Shown here: piece by piece, positions 48,125 to 58,089 of the stretch | Numbering within the stretch: position 1 is the first letter of the stretch | How the letters are laid out: each line of letters begins with the position of its first letter | Assembly (NCBI GenBank): GCA_023053575.1 | Contig: JAKZAP010000021.1 | Coordinates: 1,061,501 to 1,125,500, forward strand | Origin: Branchinecta lynchi | Lineage: Eukaryota; Arthropoda; Branchiopoda; Anostraca; Branchinectidae | Reading direction: 5' to 3' | DNA length: 64,000 nucleotides | Notes under the pieces: generated by a model | Databases searched by the model: none | What the model was told of the DNA's origin: nothing | What the model saw: only the letters and a program-made list of their open reading frames with translations | Translations under genes and position numbers: made by a program

Positions 48125-48625
48125 CTTCCTGCTTTACTTCTGCCAAGTTTCCGGTTTCGCCTGAATTCAGAGCGAACTACTAGTCCAGCAAAAACAAAAA
48201 CAAATCAGAAACGAATTCAGCGTATCTCCTTATCCCTATTAAGAACATCTAATCAACTATAAATAAAACTTTGACTTATTCCGGTTACAACCGGATTCCG
48301 GACTAATTATATGTCCGGGTAAAAATGATTGTCATATACCGACTCAGCCTCTCTTCTTACCCCTATGTCTGTCATCTAATCAAACTTTTGCTTATAACAA
48401 ATTTTCCAGTTTTCGCCGGATTCCGGGTGAACTAGTTGTCGGGGAGAAAGTGGTTTCCATCATCTGTTCAGCATGTTCTTTTACCCCTAAATCGAACGTT
48501 TAGTCAACTTCAAATGAAACTTTCACTTTTAACCAACTTTCCGGTTTTCGCCGGATTCCGGACGAACTACTTGTCCGGCGAGACAAGGTTTTCACTATCG
48601 TGCTCAGCATGCCTTCTTACCCCAT
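48125..48625 (+). repeat. Tandem array, about 135-bp units
   Basis: Four diverged units with CCGGTTTTCGCCGGATTCCG-like cores (at about 48150, 48280, 48410, 48545), followed by GAACTACTTGTCCGG-like and CAGCATG.TCTTACCCC segments. Confidence 0.65.
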
Positions 48626-49258
48626 AATAGACTATCACATTAGCTGTTTAAAAATATTTTGCTTGTTCCTTAATTTGAACCCCATCCCCCACCCCTAAAT
48701 GTAGGGCTACAGAGCCCATCTACGAACTTGACCTCACCCTTGACCCAATGAATCCTCACACCATGTTTTATCGAAATATCTCATTCCCTTCGAGAGTTAT
48801 CGTGCTCACAGACAGACAGACATTTTTGCGATATCATAGGTATCCCTCCACTTCGTTTTGGGATCCCAAAAACTGACAGGAGACAAGAAATGATATTTGT
48901 TTCTCCTTTTCTCAAACTGAGACTTTTTCCTTGAACATAATACGCTGTATATAGTACATCGTAATTGTACGGAATAGGCGTTTACGAGCTTAGGCACGCT
49001 AGACCTTCCGGTATCCGGACGATTCGGTCATCTCCTAGGAAGATTTCTTTTAAAATGAACTTCCCCTTTCTTCATTCGACTGTCTCTTCCCTTGTTAGGA
49101 TAGCACAAAGCCTACCGGCTCTCAGAACGCTTGGATTTATTTCGCTCCCTCTCCACCTTGTTTGACCGACATGCTTCGATGACCGGCCAGGGCTTCTAGA
49201 TAAGTAAACATAGAGATAGTGTCTATGGGGAGCAGGGAGCGAGGGGCGCAACCATATT

Positions 49259-49752
49259 GAACGTGTCCGAAAGCTCCGAAACGAACAAAAATGCTGAATT
49301 AATTCAGGATTTTATGCAGCATTTTGCTCTCGGACTTAAATTTTCGCTCAGTTAATTCAGCACAAAATTCATCGAAAAATTGAGCAAAGATGCTAAATTT
49401 TATGCTGAATTTTCAAGAAGAAACTGGGGAGCACAGCGATTATCCTAGCATCTTCCTAGAATCTTTTTCTTTCTATAACAAATTGCCACACAAAATTTTC
49501 GTAATGTTATCTAGATGGAATTCCCGTCTGAGCGGTGACAATTACGATGCATACTTGCGAAAAACATTATACGAAGTCTGAGTTGTACTTTATATATCTT
49601 TCTCTTTTTTTCTTCTTCTTCTTCCCAACTTAAATGTCGGTATTCTAGAAGTGTCAGAGAAGAAATAAAAGTAACAGCTTTCGGACAAAAATAAATTAAT
49701 ATGCAGCATTAAATGCAGCATTTACAGCACTAAAAAGCTTTCGGACACGTTC
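49259..49752. mobile_element. Element M: 17-bp terminal inverted repeats
   Basis: 494 bp with perfect ends GAACGTGTCCGAAAGCT / AGCTTTCGGACACGTTC. Subterminal sequence on both sides carries TTTCGGAC and ATGCAGCATT motifs. The open frame 49390-49581 has no recognisable domain. Target duplication not evident. Confidence 0.65.
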
Positions 49753-49810
49753 ATCATATATCTGTAAATATTTACAAATAAATGGATATAACTCTGTATG
49801 TAGTATATTC

Positions 49811-49832
49811 AATTCAATTCAATCTCCTTTAT
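49811..49832 (-). repeat. LINE-type AATTG tail, reverse
   Basis: TTCAATTCAATTCAATCTCC on the + strand; on the - strand a GGAGATTGAATTGAATTGAA end preceded by AAATAAA. The body to the right (to about 50150) is non-coding and unidentified. Confidence 0.4.
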
Positions 49833-50149
49833 TTAACGGTTTTTCAAAACCATAAAAAACAAGAAAAAAATCAGACACTCGAAACAAACAGTACACTAAA
49901 CTAAATCAGTCAAGTCGAACGGGCTCTAGGTGGAGCCTGGGTCACCTTCACGGGCTGCCAAGGTTCGCCATCGCTTCCGAAGTCTTCGACGATTTCAGAG
50001 TGAAAAATTTCGCACAGATTCAATAGACTTGCAATGTATCATTACGTGAGCAACTCGTTTCAAGGGAAATTGCAAATGTTCGCGTTCTTTCTTGTGCGGT
50101 ACTCCGTTTGTCTCTGCCTATCTGGCTGCAGCTATACGAACCTGAAGCT

Positions 50150-50236
50150 GGTTAAATCCAATGTTATGTTTGTTTAAGTTTGTATTGTAGGGTATAGATT
50201 ATGGTCTTTGGCCGGAATAAAGCTATTACGATTACG
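50150..50236 (+). mobile_element. LINE-type 3' UTR with TTACGA tail
   Basis: Ends TGGCCGGAATAAAGCTATTA, then CGATTACGA, matching the end structure at 24250. Includes an AATAAA signal just before the tail. Confidence 0.45.
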
Positions 50237-51081
50237 ATTCCAGCCTTAAAAGGCAGAGGCAACCCCAAAAGCGGGGCAGATGCAGCCCGCACAAGTGGAT
50301 TAGACGACCTGAGAATCCCGTTCTGCAGAGAAAGAAAGTTTCTCCTCCTTAGTTCAGGAAAAGAAGGAAGTCCCGCCACCACAGTCATACCAGAAGCACT
50401 GCAGTGTCTAGGCAGACCAGAGCAAATTAACTCTAGAGAGTACCGCGAAGACCTATCCTTCCCATGCATCGAAAATGGGCTTCCGTCGCTTTGTTTGCCT
50501 GCTGTGGCGGACGTAGATTCCAGCCAGCGCTCGTTAACGATTTGATCAGAGCAAAATAATTCTGCTCTGCCATTGGTTGAGTTTCGGTAGGGATGTTCGT
50601 ATCCGCTATTGGAGCTAGTGTTGCTGCGATTTGACTGTGCAGGATAATTTGTTTTTGTTCGCGTACGATTGAACATGTTGCATGATTTGTCGCTAAGCTT
50701 TGCCCTCCGATCAAGTTGAAAGGCCCTGAGATTTCTAATTAGCACTGACAATGATTTTTTTTTTCCATAGTAGGATACAATTTGGGACCTTTTAGTGCAG
50801 ATTTGCTCAAAGTTTGAAAGCTGTTTAGATACACTACACACAGATACACTTTGGATCTATCATCTCCAGTTGAAGTCTGCCCGACATAAAGGCACTTCTT
50901 AACTTGACGTCTCTTAAAGCACAAATGAAACCAGATATTATTCCGTTGTCTTCCTCTCGATAAGAAATAGTCCGCCTATTTTTTAATTTATGGTTGTTTC
51001 CGAGTTTTTGCCCCATCTTTTATTTAAACAATGGCTAATAATGGCAAGGCCCTTGAAGCCGAAATATCGATAATTAACATC

Positions 51082-51187
51082 GAGCTTGTTCCACCCTAGT
51101 TATCGTAGTTACTACGCATGACGTCACGGATTCAGGCTTCTGGGCGTCAGGGCCGGAACCATCTTTTTTTATTTTCAACAAAACATT
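51082..51187. mobile_element. Family A element, partial copy A3
   Basis: Begins GAGCTTGTTCCACCCTAGTT and includes CGTAGTTACTACGCATGACG, then stops. The sequence just before it (AAGCCGAAATATCGATAATTAA) is nearly the same as that before A4 (51223-51247), so A3 and the left part of A4 look like a tandem duplication of about 170 bp. Confidence 0.6.
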
Positions 51188-51383
51188 TTCAGCAGCACAC
51201 TCAAAATGAAAAGCCCCTTGCCAAGGAGCCAAAATATCGATAATTAAGATCGAGCGTGTTCCACCCTATACTCACCGTATTTACTAGTCATGACGTCATG
51301 GATTCAGGCTTATTGACGTCGAGGCCGGAACGTTTTTTTCTATTTTCAGCAAAACATCGGGCCACGGGCTACTCGGTCAAATC

Positions 51384-51407
51384 ACCTTACCTTAAATACC
51401 TTAAATT
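51384..51407 (-). repeat. LINE 3'-terminal short tandem repeat
   Basis: On the - strand this reads AATTTAAGGTATTTAAGGTA followed by AGG, i.e. about 2.5 copies of ATTTAAGGT directly after the 3' UTR. Non-LTR elements of the CR1/L2 group end in such short tandem repeats instead of a poly-A tail. It marks the 3' boundary of the element. Confidence 0.75.
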
Positions 51408-51484
51408 GCAGCTTGGAGCAATTGAAGGATTTTCCATCCTGTAGCATTGCTCATCGCTTCTTCGGAAATTGCCACGTGGATAAC

Positions 51485-54400
51485 TTATGCTCTGGTCTGG
51501 GACTCCAGGGCATCCCATTCCAGTCTCCATGGCTTCTTGCTCCACTCCCTGTCAAGGGAGACTTTGAACTCTTCGATGGTCTTGCTGGATACGGTGTCTT
51601 CGCTTAGGGAGTTCCACAGATCAACAACCCGGTTGGTAAGAAAATGGTGGCGTTCCCTCTTCTGGGCGTTGAGCTTCGTGATTTTCATGGAATGACCTCT
51701 AGTTCGCTGTGCTGAATCGATGATGAAGGGGTCATGGGTTGGATTGTTTCTGATGAGTTTATAGGTGTGAATCATGTCTCCCCTTTTTCTTCTGTAGGTC
51801 ATGCTGCATAGGTTCAGGGTTCGCAATCTCATCTGATAAGGAAGATGTTGGCAGCCATCTACAATCTTAGTTGCTCTGCGCTGTACCTTTTCAATCATGT
51901 CCTTGTCTCCTTTGTAGAAGGGGGATGCAATAGACATGCCAGTTTCTAGCCTTGGCCTGACAAGGCCCTTATAGAGCTTAGTGATCGTTCTTGGGGATCT
52001 CGTAGTGAATGTTCGTTTGATTATCCCTAAAGCTCGATTCGCACTAGCGACGATCTTTTCAGTGTGGCTGTGAAACTTTAGCTGGTGGTCAACTATTACT
52101 CCCAGGTCCCTTTCCTCTGTGACTGCGGCTAGGGCTTCTCTTTGGCTAGTGATTGGGTTTAGCATGGTATAGGTATGTTTTGTGTTCTTGTTGCCAAAGT
52201 GCATGACCTTACATTTGCTTGAGTTAAACTCCAGTAGCCATTGTTTCGCCCAGTCATTTAGCCTATCGAGGTCCGCTTGGATTGAGTCAACCTCTCTTGA
52301 CGATGATGCTGCTCCGATAAGCTTGGAGTCGTCTGCGTAGAGTGTGAGAAGGTTGCGAAGCAATTGAGGGGCATCATTGATATAGACGTTGAACAGTGTT
52401 GGCCCGAGCACAGTTCCCTGGGGAACTCCACTCAACACAGGTACAGGTGATGAAAGTACACGGATTCCTTCGTCGTTAATGACAGCAACTCTTTGGATTC
52501 TTTCTGCTAGGAAGTCTGCGATCCATTCAATGATGTCCGGGTGGATGTGACAGGCTTGGAGCTTTCTTTTCAACCTTAGGTGTGCGACTTTGTCGAATGC
52601 CTTCGCTTGATCTAACAGGATCACATCCACAGATATTCCCTTTTCAAGTAACTTGGTGACTTCCTCGTATGTCTGTATGAGGTTTGAGTCCGTGGAATGG
52701 CAAGCTCGGAAACCATGTTGGTTTGGGGACATGATGTTGTTCTCCATCAGATGTTTGGTGATTGCATCATTTACAATTCCCTCGAGGATCTTCGAAGACA
52801 CCGATGTTAGACTTATTGGCCTATAGTTTTCAGCTTTGTCTTTGGGGCCTTTTTTGTGTACCGGAATGACAGTAGCTTTCTTCCAGTCGGTGGGGACAAC
52901 TTTTTCCTCTAACGATTTTCGGAAGATCAGCGTTAGAGGTAAGGATATAGCTTCTGCGGTTTCCTTGAGTAGTCTGGGGTGAATACCGTCTGGTCCTTTC
53001 GACTTCGAGGGGTCAAGTTTTTTCAGTCTCTTTTGGACATCAGATTGACAAATGACCACCATTGGCATAGGTACTTTGACCGGGTATTCTGGGGGTTCTG
53101 GGACGTTTGTACAGTTTTCTACAGTGTAAACTGAGGAATACTGTCTGTTTAGGGTTTCTGCTATCTCTCCATAGTCCGTGATCTTGCCAGATGCTGTAGT
53201 GAGGTAGGGGATAGAGTGTCGCCCAGGTTTCGCCGAGGATGCATAGTTCCAGAACTTCTTTGGATTACTTTTGGTTTCTGCAGCGATAATATCTTCATGT
53301 TTTTTTACGGAATTTCGTGTCAGCTTCCTCAGTCTATTTCTTGCTCTTCTGAATTTTTGGAGTTGATCTTGGGAGTTTGTTTGCCTATATTTTGTCCAAT
53401 ATTTTCTCTTTCTATTCATTTCTCGTTTGATGGCCCTTGTCAGGTAGGGTAGCGTGCGTGGTCTCTTCGCATAAGAGATGGTTGTGTATTTCTCCTCGTG
53501 CTTTAGCATTATTTTCTTGAATAGGTTCCAGCTATCGTTGGTTGTCTTATCCTCAAATAGTGCTTCCCAGTTATGCATTCCCCTTAACTCTTCCCGTATT
53601 TTCTCATAGTCGGTGTATCTTCTGCAAATATGGTCAGACGATGGTGGTGATAGCTGGAGAGTTGTAAGGAGACAGACGTGGTCGCTTGCTCCAATCGGTG
53701 GTAGATGATCGATACTTAGGATCTGCTCTGGATCGTCGGTGATCACAAGGTCGAGTAGTGAGGGAGTTTGTCCATCTCTGAACCTTGTTGGTGATTCGAT
53801 AAACTGATACAGCGTGTTCTCTGCTAGGTAGTCGAGAAGAGGTGAATTCGTTCCATGACCTTCGTGACTTTGGGGGGTGTACCCTAGGCCGTCAACCCAA
53901 CTTACATGTGGGAGGTTGAAGTCTCCCAGAACTAGAAGGTTCTTTGGTTTCTTATCTAGTAGGGACTGTAGGGCTTCACATATTACTAGTTCAGACTCCA
54001 TTGGGTTTGGGCAGCTTGGGCTTCTGTAGAATGTGGCTAAAACTAGAGTTTCCCGGGGGAGCACAATCTCAAGAGCTATGAGTTCAACCCAGTCTAAAGC
54101 TTTATTAATACTGATTCTGCTTACCGAGGTGGTGGCCTTCACATAAACAGCGATTCCTCTTCTGGGGTTATCTTGCAAGTTTGTGAATAGGGAATATCCA
54201 GCAATACCAATGTGGGCATCGTCCAAAGGGTTGCTCGTATACTTCGGCTTAATTTCGGTAACACTAATCACGTCAAAGTTGTTTTGTGCAGCCAAGACCC
54301 GTAGCTCCGTCAATTTATTGGGCAAAGAGTCAACATTTGTACTCAAAACTTGGAGAAACTTGGGGCTTCGACGACATTCACTGTCCTGTGCTAAATCACT

Positions 54401-54604
54401 TTGGCTAGTCTCACTGGCAGTTTGTGCGTCTTTATAACTACTCGACACCGTGTCACTGTGTTCGTTGGTTTTGTCCGGTAGCTCAGAATCTTCTCCAGAC
54501 AAGACGCTATGAAACTCATCGGACGACTGTTGCTCGTCTTCTGAATTAAATGAAACATTTGAACTATTTCCACAAACAATGTCTAACGAAAAACAACTAT
54601 TCAC
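51485..54604 (-). CDS. LINE ORF2 protein: AP endonuclease and reverse transcriptase
   Basis: 1039 aa, uninterrupted. An AP-like endonuclease spans about residues 84-315, with Asn90, Glu117 (TEIKP), Tyr193 (FYRSP), Asp228/Asn230 (GDFNLP) and Asp308-His309 (GASDHV) as the expected catalytic and metal-binding residues. The reverse transcriptase lies at about 520-800: GPDGIHPRLLK (537-547), YRPISLTS (594-601), motif A LDQAKAFD with Asp665, motif B SGVPQGTVLGP (725-735) and YADD with catalytic Asp758/759. The C-terminal segment (RDLGVIVD, LYKGLVRPRLE, VQRRATK, RRKRGD) matches the CR1/L2/Rex1 group. It nicks target DNA and reverse-transcribes the element RNA. All catalytic residues are intact. The finer clade is not settled. 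Confidence 0.92.
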   Translation of the reverse strand: MNSCFSLDIVCGNSSNVSFNSEDEQQSSDEFHSVLSGEDSELPDKTNEHSDTVSSSYKDAQTASETSQSDLAQDSECRRSPKFLQVLSTNVDSLPNKLTELRVLAAQNNFDVISVTEIKPKYTSNPLDDAHIGIAGYSLFTNLQDNPRRGIAVYVKATTSVSRISINKALDWVELIALEIVLPRETLVLATFYRSPSCPNPMESELVICEALQSLLDKKPKNLLVLGDFNLPHVSWVDGLGYTPQSHEGHGTNSPLLDYLAENTLYQFIESPTRFRDGQTPSLLDLVITDDPEQILSIDHLPPIGASDHVCLLTTLQLSPPSSDHICRRYTDYEKIREELRGMHNWEALFEDKTTNDSWNLFKKIMLKHEEKYTTISYAKRPRTLPYLTRAIKREMNRKRKYWTKYRQTNSQDQLQKFRRARNRLRKLTRNSVKKHEDIIAAETKSNPKKFWNYASSAKPGRHSIPYLTTASGKITDYGEIAETLNRQYSSVYTVENCTNVPEPPEYPVKVPMPMVVICQSDVQKRLKKLDPSKSKGPDGIHPRLLKETAEAISLPLTLIFRKSLEEKVVPTDWKKATVIPVHKKGPKDKAENYRPISLTSVSSKILEGIVNDAITKHLMENNIMSPNQHGFRACHSTDSNLIQTYEEVTKLLEKGISVDVILLDQAKAFDKVAHLRLKRKLQACHIHPDIIEWIADFLAERIQRVAVINDEGIRVLSSPVPVLSGVPQGTVLGPTLFNVYINDAPQLLRNLLTLYADDSKLIGAASSSREVDSIQADLDRLNDWAKQWLLEFNSSKCKVMHFGNKNTKHTYTMLNPITSQREALAAVTEERDLGVIVDHQLKFHSHTEKIVASANRALGIIKRTFTTRSPRTITKLYKGLVRPRLETGMSIASPFYKGDKDMIEKVQRRATKIVDGCQHLPYQMRLRTLNLCSMTYRRKRGDMIHTYKLIRNNPTHDPFIIDSAQRTRGHSMKITKLNAQKRERHHFLTNRVVDLWNSLSEDTVSSKTIEEFKVSLDREWSKKPWRLEWDALESQTRA

Positions 54605-54663
54605 TTTGAAACACAGATTGTCTGGCTGGTTAGGCCCACTATTTACATGAGTTGTTGTGTCAC

Positions 54664-55716
54664 TTACGACTCCACCAAGTTGCCCGACAAGACAGGGCTC
54701 GCGGGCAGACGCTGGTTTTTTGATACGATGGTATTCCCTCGGATTACAATGTCTTTCTCGCCAGCATCTCGCCTTCTGTACAGTTCTGCATACAAAGCTT
54801 GTCTCTTTGCTCTTTCCTCCTTTGATACATCGTTCCGGAACTGTACTGTTGCTGTTGCTTTCTTCTCGTAGGACTTTTGTAGTATATCCTTCTTTATTTT
54901 CAGGTTGGGAACCGAGAACAGAATTGGTGGGGCTTGCTGTGCGTTTGCTCCATGACTTTGTTGATTTTGTTGGGTGGCTGGGATGAGCCGGCGGACATCG
55001 GAGATACGAACGTTTGGTAGGGCATAGTCTCTTGCAAGATGGTCCGCAATAAACTTTGCATCGTCTCCCTGTTGTGGCACGCCAAACGTAATTATGTTTA
55101 ATTTACGTCTCTGCTTGTCACGGTCCTCGGATATCAGCGACTTCACTTTGGTGTCCAGCTGCTTGTTAAATTCTTGTCGGAGTGTTGCAATTTCGGCTGC
55201 CATCACACTTTGGATTGCGGCCTGGTTGACAGCTACCCCAGCATTTAACTCTACGGCGGCTACTCGACTCTCAATGTTCTGGAACTTCTGGTCGTATTCT
55301 TGTTTCAGGTCACGTTTCAAATCAGCAAGTGAATTTTTCATGGCATCTTTTACTGATTTGTCAATGTCGTCGGCCGTGGCAAAGTCTTTATTCAGTTCTT
55401 GTCGGAAGGTTGCTAGCGATGCTGTAACGATGGAAGAGACTTCGGCTGCGGTTGCACCTGCTGCAGTTGTGCCGGCTGTAGGGGTAGCGGGTCCATTAAC
55501 TTTGCAGACAACACACTGCCATTCACAACCCATTCTACGTGTCATTTTTGTCAGCAAGGTGTATTCCGGCTCAGTCAGATCGAGACAGGTAATGCAGAGC
55601 CACTTGTCGCACATATCACACTGCATTGCTGATGATTCCTCACATAGACTTTCGGCGCAGGCTGCACACTTATCCGCGCCTTTCACCGGGCTGGTGCGCG
55701 GTCTTTTGCTTGCCAT
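54664..55716 (-). CDS. LINE ORF1 protein: PHD-like zinc finger, coiled coil, RRM-like domain
   Basis: 350 aa, starting MASKRPRTSP. Residues 17-71 hold an all-cysteine PHD-like finger (C17-x2-C20, C33-x2-C36, C41-x2-C44, C68-x2-C71); the histidine usual in PHD fingers is replaced by cysteine. A low-complexity Ala/Thr linker (75-95) precedes a predicted coiled-coil region (about 100-200). A basic RRKLNIITFGVP motif near 203-214 opens an RRM-like nucleic-acid-binding domain of the kind seen in LINE ORF1 proteins. The C-terminal third is Lys/Arg-rich. ORF1 proteins bind the element RNA to form the transposition particle. The PHD finger is a feature of CR1-type ORF1s. Start chosen as the ATG before the basic N-terminus; the upstream 620 bp has no continuation. 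Confidence 0.85.
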   Translation of the reverse strand: MASKRPRTSPVKGADKCAACAESLCEESSAMQCDMCDKWLCITCLDLTEPEYTLLTKMTRRMGCEWQCVVCKVNGPATPTAGTTAAGATAAEVSSIVTASLATFRQELNKDFATADDIDKSVKDAMKNSLADLKRDLKQEYDQKFQNIESRVAAVELNAGVAVNQAAIQSVMAAEIATLRQEFNKQLDTKVKSLISEDRDKQRRKLNIITFGVPQQGDDAKFIADHLARDYALPNVRISDVRRLIPATQQNQQSHGANAQQAPPILFSVPNLKIKKDILQKSYEKKATATVQFRNDVSKEERAKRQALYAELYRRRDAGEKDIVIRGNTIVSKNQRLPASPVLSGNLVES

Positions 55717-56410
55717 CGTGTCCTGTTTAGTAATGTTCTATACTGGGTTCAAAAACGAGCACTCAAATGTTAATTGAAGGTGAGAGTCAAGGTTATACAA
55801 GGTTAAACCAGTTCCTGCAGAACCTCGCTAGAGGTTAACTCACCCTTCCCTGAGATGGTTGGCACTTGGGTTCAACTCTGGATCCTTTTCAGCATGTGTT
55901 CAGTCACTTTTAAAAACTCTGCCAAAGTTTCAAGGGCGGTTTAGAAGCGGTCCAGCAAGCGCGGTACTAATCTGTCACCTTTGTGGGTCTGCGGACGTTT
56001 TCTTCAGGACGATTTGAGCGGGTTTGGTTGGAGCTGCCCGCCGGTCGCGGTACTAGTCGGTCACTTTCCGGTCCGGTTTTGGCTGCTACGTTTTTCAGTT
56101 TCAAAAACGAGTGTGTTGCAACACTGGAGCGATGTTTGAATATCTTCCAAGTTCAAACCAGGTACAGTCTCTAATTTTTCGGCTGGTAGGACATCATTAT
56201 ATTAAACACTGCTTGTTCACTGTTAGTCTCTCAAAAATGTTTGGGGCACACAGTCTCCTGTAACTTAGTCCTTGCACAAAATTAAGATCACTGATTTTCA
56301 AAACTATGCTGTCTCATCCAGCGTTGCCAATCGTCCTCACGTCACAGAGTCACGTCACAGAGATCGTAGTTACTACGCTCCCGAGCGTAGGAAGCAAATA
56401 GTAACTATTA

Positions 56411-56579
56411 TACTTTAAAAGAAAAATCTTGCAGGATTTGCTACTTGGATTAATCTTGTCTCTATTGAGATAAGATTTATTCGAATTCGGATTAATCTTA
56501 TCCCAGTAGAGATAAGATTAATCCCAGTAGCAAATCCTGCAGTTACTTTAATCCTTACGTGAAGAAACTTTTTACAGTG
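56411..56579. mobile_element. Short TA-target inverted-repeat element nested in A4
   Basis: 169 bp between TA dinucleotides (56409-56410, 56580-56581). The ends are imperfect inverted repeats (TACTTTAAAAG on the left, complement of CACTGTAAAAAG on the right). A stronger inner pair follows (TTGCAGGATTTGCTACTTGG against CCAGTAGCAAATCCTGCA), with GATTAATCTTATC motifs in the middle. The right end resumes family A sequence (GTTACTATTTCG). The CACTG-like end resembles family B, but the interior differs. Confidence 0.6.
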
Positions 56580-57480
56580 TAGTTACTATTTCGAAAAGGT
56601 TGGAAAGGTCAGCGTAGTAACTCTTCACAAGGTTGGAACGAAAATAGTAGCTAATGGCTACTATTGTTAGAAGGGTGGAACACGCTCATTGTAGCTGAAT
56701 TTCCGATTTTAGCCACTGTTTAATACATGTTTCCCAGTCAGTTTGATTTCGATGAGCAATTATGCTACAGCCTTGGCTGGCTATGTTAGTCAAGATTGCG
56801 TTTAATAGGTGTTGTGCTTTCACAAAGGGGACTTCATTGAACTTTAAGATTGGATATTAAATATAAGCAGGGGTGGCCCGAAGCACTCAGGCCAAGGGGA
56901 GGGGGAGACCCCTCATTTCAAGGACTCCTTGATCACAGTATACGACTCAAACTCACTGACGTCAGCGCCAACAAATAATAGAAGCGGTGTAAAATTAAGT
57001 GCAGTGCATCAGCTGAAAACTATTCCTGTGATGAAAATTCGTATATATAAATTCTCACCCTACTTTTCATTTCAGCTTGCACACCTGTACCCAGGACCCT
57101 TTTCTGGCAGACCTAACTATGCGTACCATACGAATTCTAGCCTTTCAACGTGTTTTCCCCAAAATTCCGAGCCTAGTCGCCAAGTAAATGACACACCGTT
57201 CTTCTAAATTAAGAATACTACGAAATACGCCACAGGCGAAATTTTCTGAAACGCCGAGGAGCAGAGGGTCTTTTTGTGATCCCAAAGAAAAGCAAAGAAT
57301 ATCTATGAAATCATTAATCAGTCCGTCGTAAAAAGCGGCAAAATAGTGGCCATCCAGAATAAAGTAGACTCAAAGTAAATTTGTTCTGAATTTACAGCAA
57401 AAAAGTAATATTCACGTTAAAAGACAAAACGAGGAAAACAGGTTTGCCGCTGTATTTAGAAACGTGACGTATTTAGAAAC

Positions 57481-57652
57481 TGACGTATCCAGTGGGGGGG
57501 GGGTTGACCCCCCCCCTCCCCCTCCGAAACATACAAAAATAATCATTTTTATAGGCTTTTCCCTCAGATCTATGTGTTTTTTGTACTTTTTTGTCCGACC
57601 AGCAGGCTAAGCCCCCCCCCCCCCCCCCCGAAATAAATTCCTGGATACGGGC
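57481..57652. mobile_element. Family F short element
   Basis: Ends TGACGTATCCAG and CCTGGATACGG; long C-runs on both sides of the core ATCATTTTTATAGGCTTTTC. Same orientation as the copy at 5127. Confidence 0.7.
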
Positions 57653-58089
57653 ATGAGTTTGACATACTTTTGTTTTAGTTATGGTTTTCAGAATTGATTT
57701 GCATAAACTGGTTTGCAGAGTTTGATTCCTCCTGTGTAAAAACAAGTGCGCAAGCGCTCAGACGTGGGGTGTGAAGGTAAAATGTTTATCAGATATTATA
57801 TATAAACAGCTTTAGAGCCAAGACGTTTCACATCCCCAGTAACCAAACAAGTATTGAAATAACCTAATTCGTAACCTTCCCGCTTTAAAAGCTTTAAATG
57901 TAAAGGAACCGCAATTATAAATCCAAAGAAATGTTGAAGATCTTACACGAATAGCTTGAGTTCCAACTATGGACTGCCAGCCAGTCCGACCCTTTAAATC
58001 TCTTTTCCATTAGCAAGGTAATAACAAGTGCAATAAACCAAATCTCAGCACTCTAATACCCCCTTTGTCACATCACCAACCCCTATGAT

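Larger units (their letters stand above)
51386..56336 (-). mobile_element. Full-length LINE retrotransposon, CR1/L2/Rex1 group
   Basis: About 4.95 kb on the - strand, antisense to the teneurin gene. Order in its own direction: about 620 bp of 5' leader, ORF1 (55716-54664), a 59-nt gap, ORF2 (54604-51485), a short 3' UTR and a terminal run of ATTTAAGGT-like repeats at 51407-51384. Both ORFs are open, so the copy is young. The boundaries come from the interrupted host element: left flank ends tcaaatcac, right flank begins with two tandem copies of TCACGTCACAGAG before family A sequence resumes. LINEs of this group copy themselves by target-primed reverse transcription and usually insert 5'-truncated, so a complete copy is notable. 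Confidence 0.85.
51252..56687. mobile_element. Family A palindromic element, copy A4, split by a LINE and a TA element
   Basis: Left end GAGCGTGTTCCACCCTA (51252) and right end GGGTGGAACACGCTC (to 56687) are the family A terminal inverted repeats. Between them, the order of family A segments matches the uninterrupted copy A2 (34521-34816) once the LINE (51386-56336) and the 169-bp insert (56411-56579) are removed. The left part carries the TACTAGTCATGACGTCA segment; the right part carries CGTAGTTACTACGCTCCCGAGCG. No protein is encoded by family A itself, so it is non-autonomous. A partial tandem copy (A3) lies just to the left. Confidence 0.75.

Noticed and set aside
50164..50841. 225-aa open frame on the - strand with a 114-aa frame opposite
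   Set aside because: No recognisable domain, low-complexity Ser/Arg/Asn composition, overlapping frames on both strands and a LINE-type tail at one end. Treated as chance within repeat sequence.
55094..55777. 227-aa + strand frame opposite LINE ORF1
   Set aside because: Shadow of ORF1, whose domains are clear on the - strand.
57076..57207. Possible exon after a tttcatttcag acceptor
   Set aside because: The frame has no EGF or teneurin pattern, and exon C joins exon D directly in frame.
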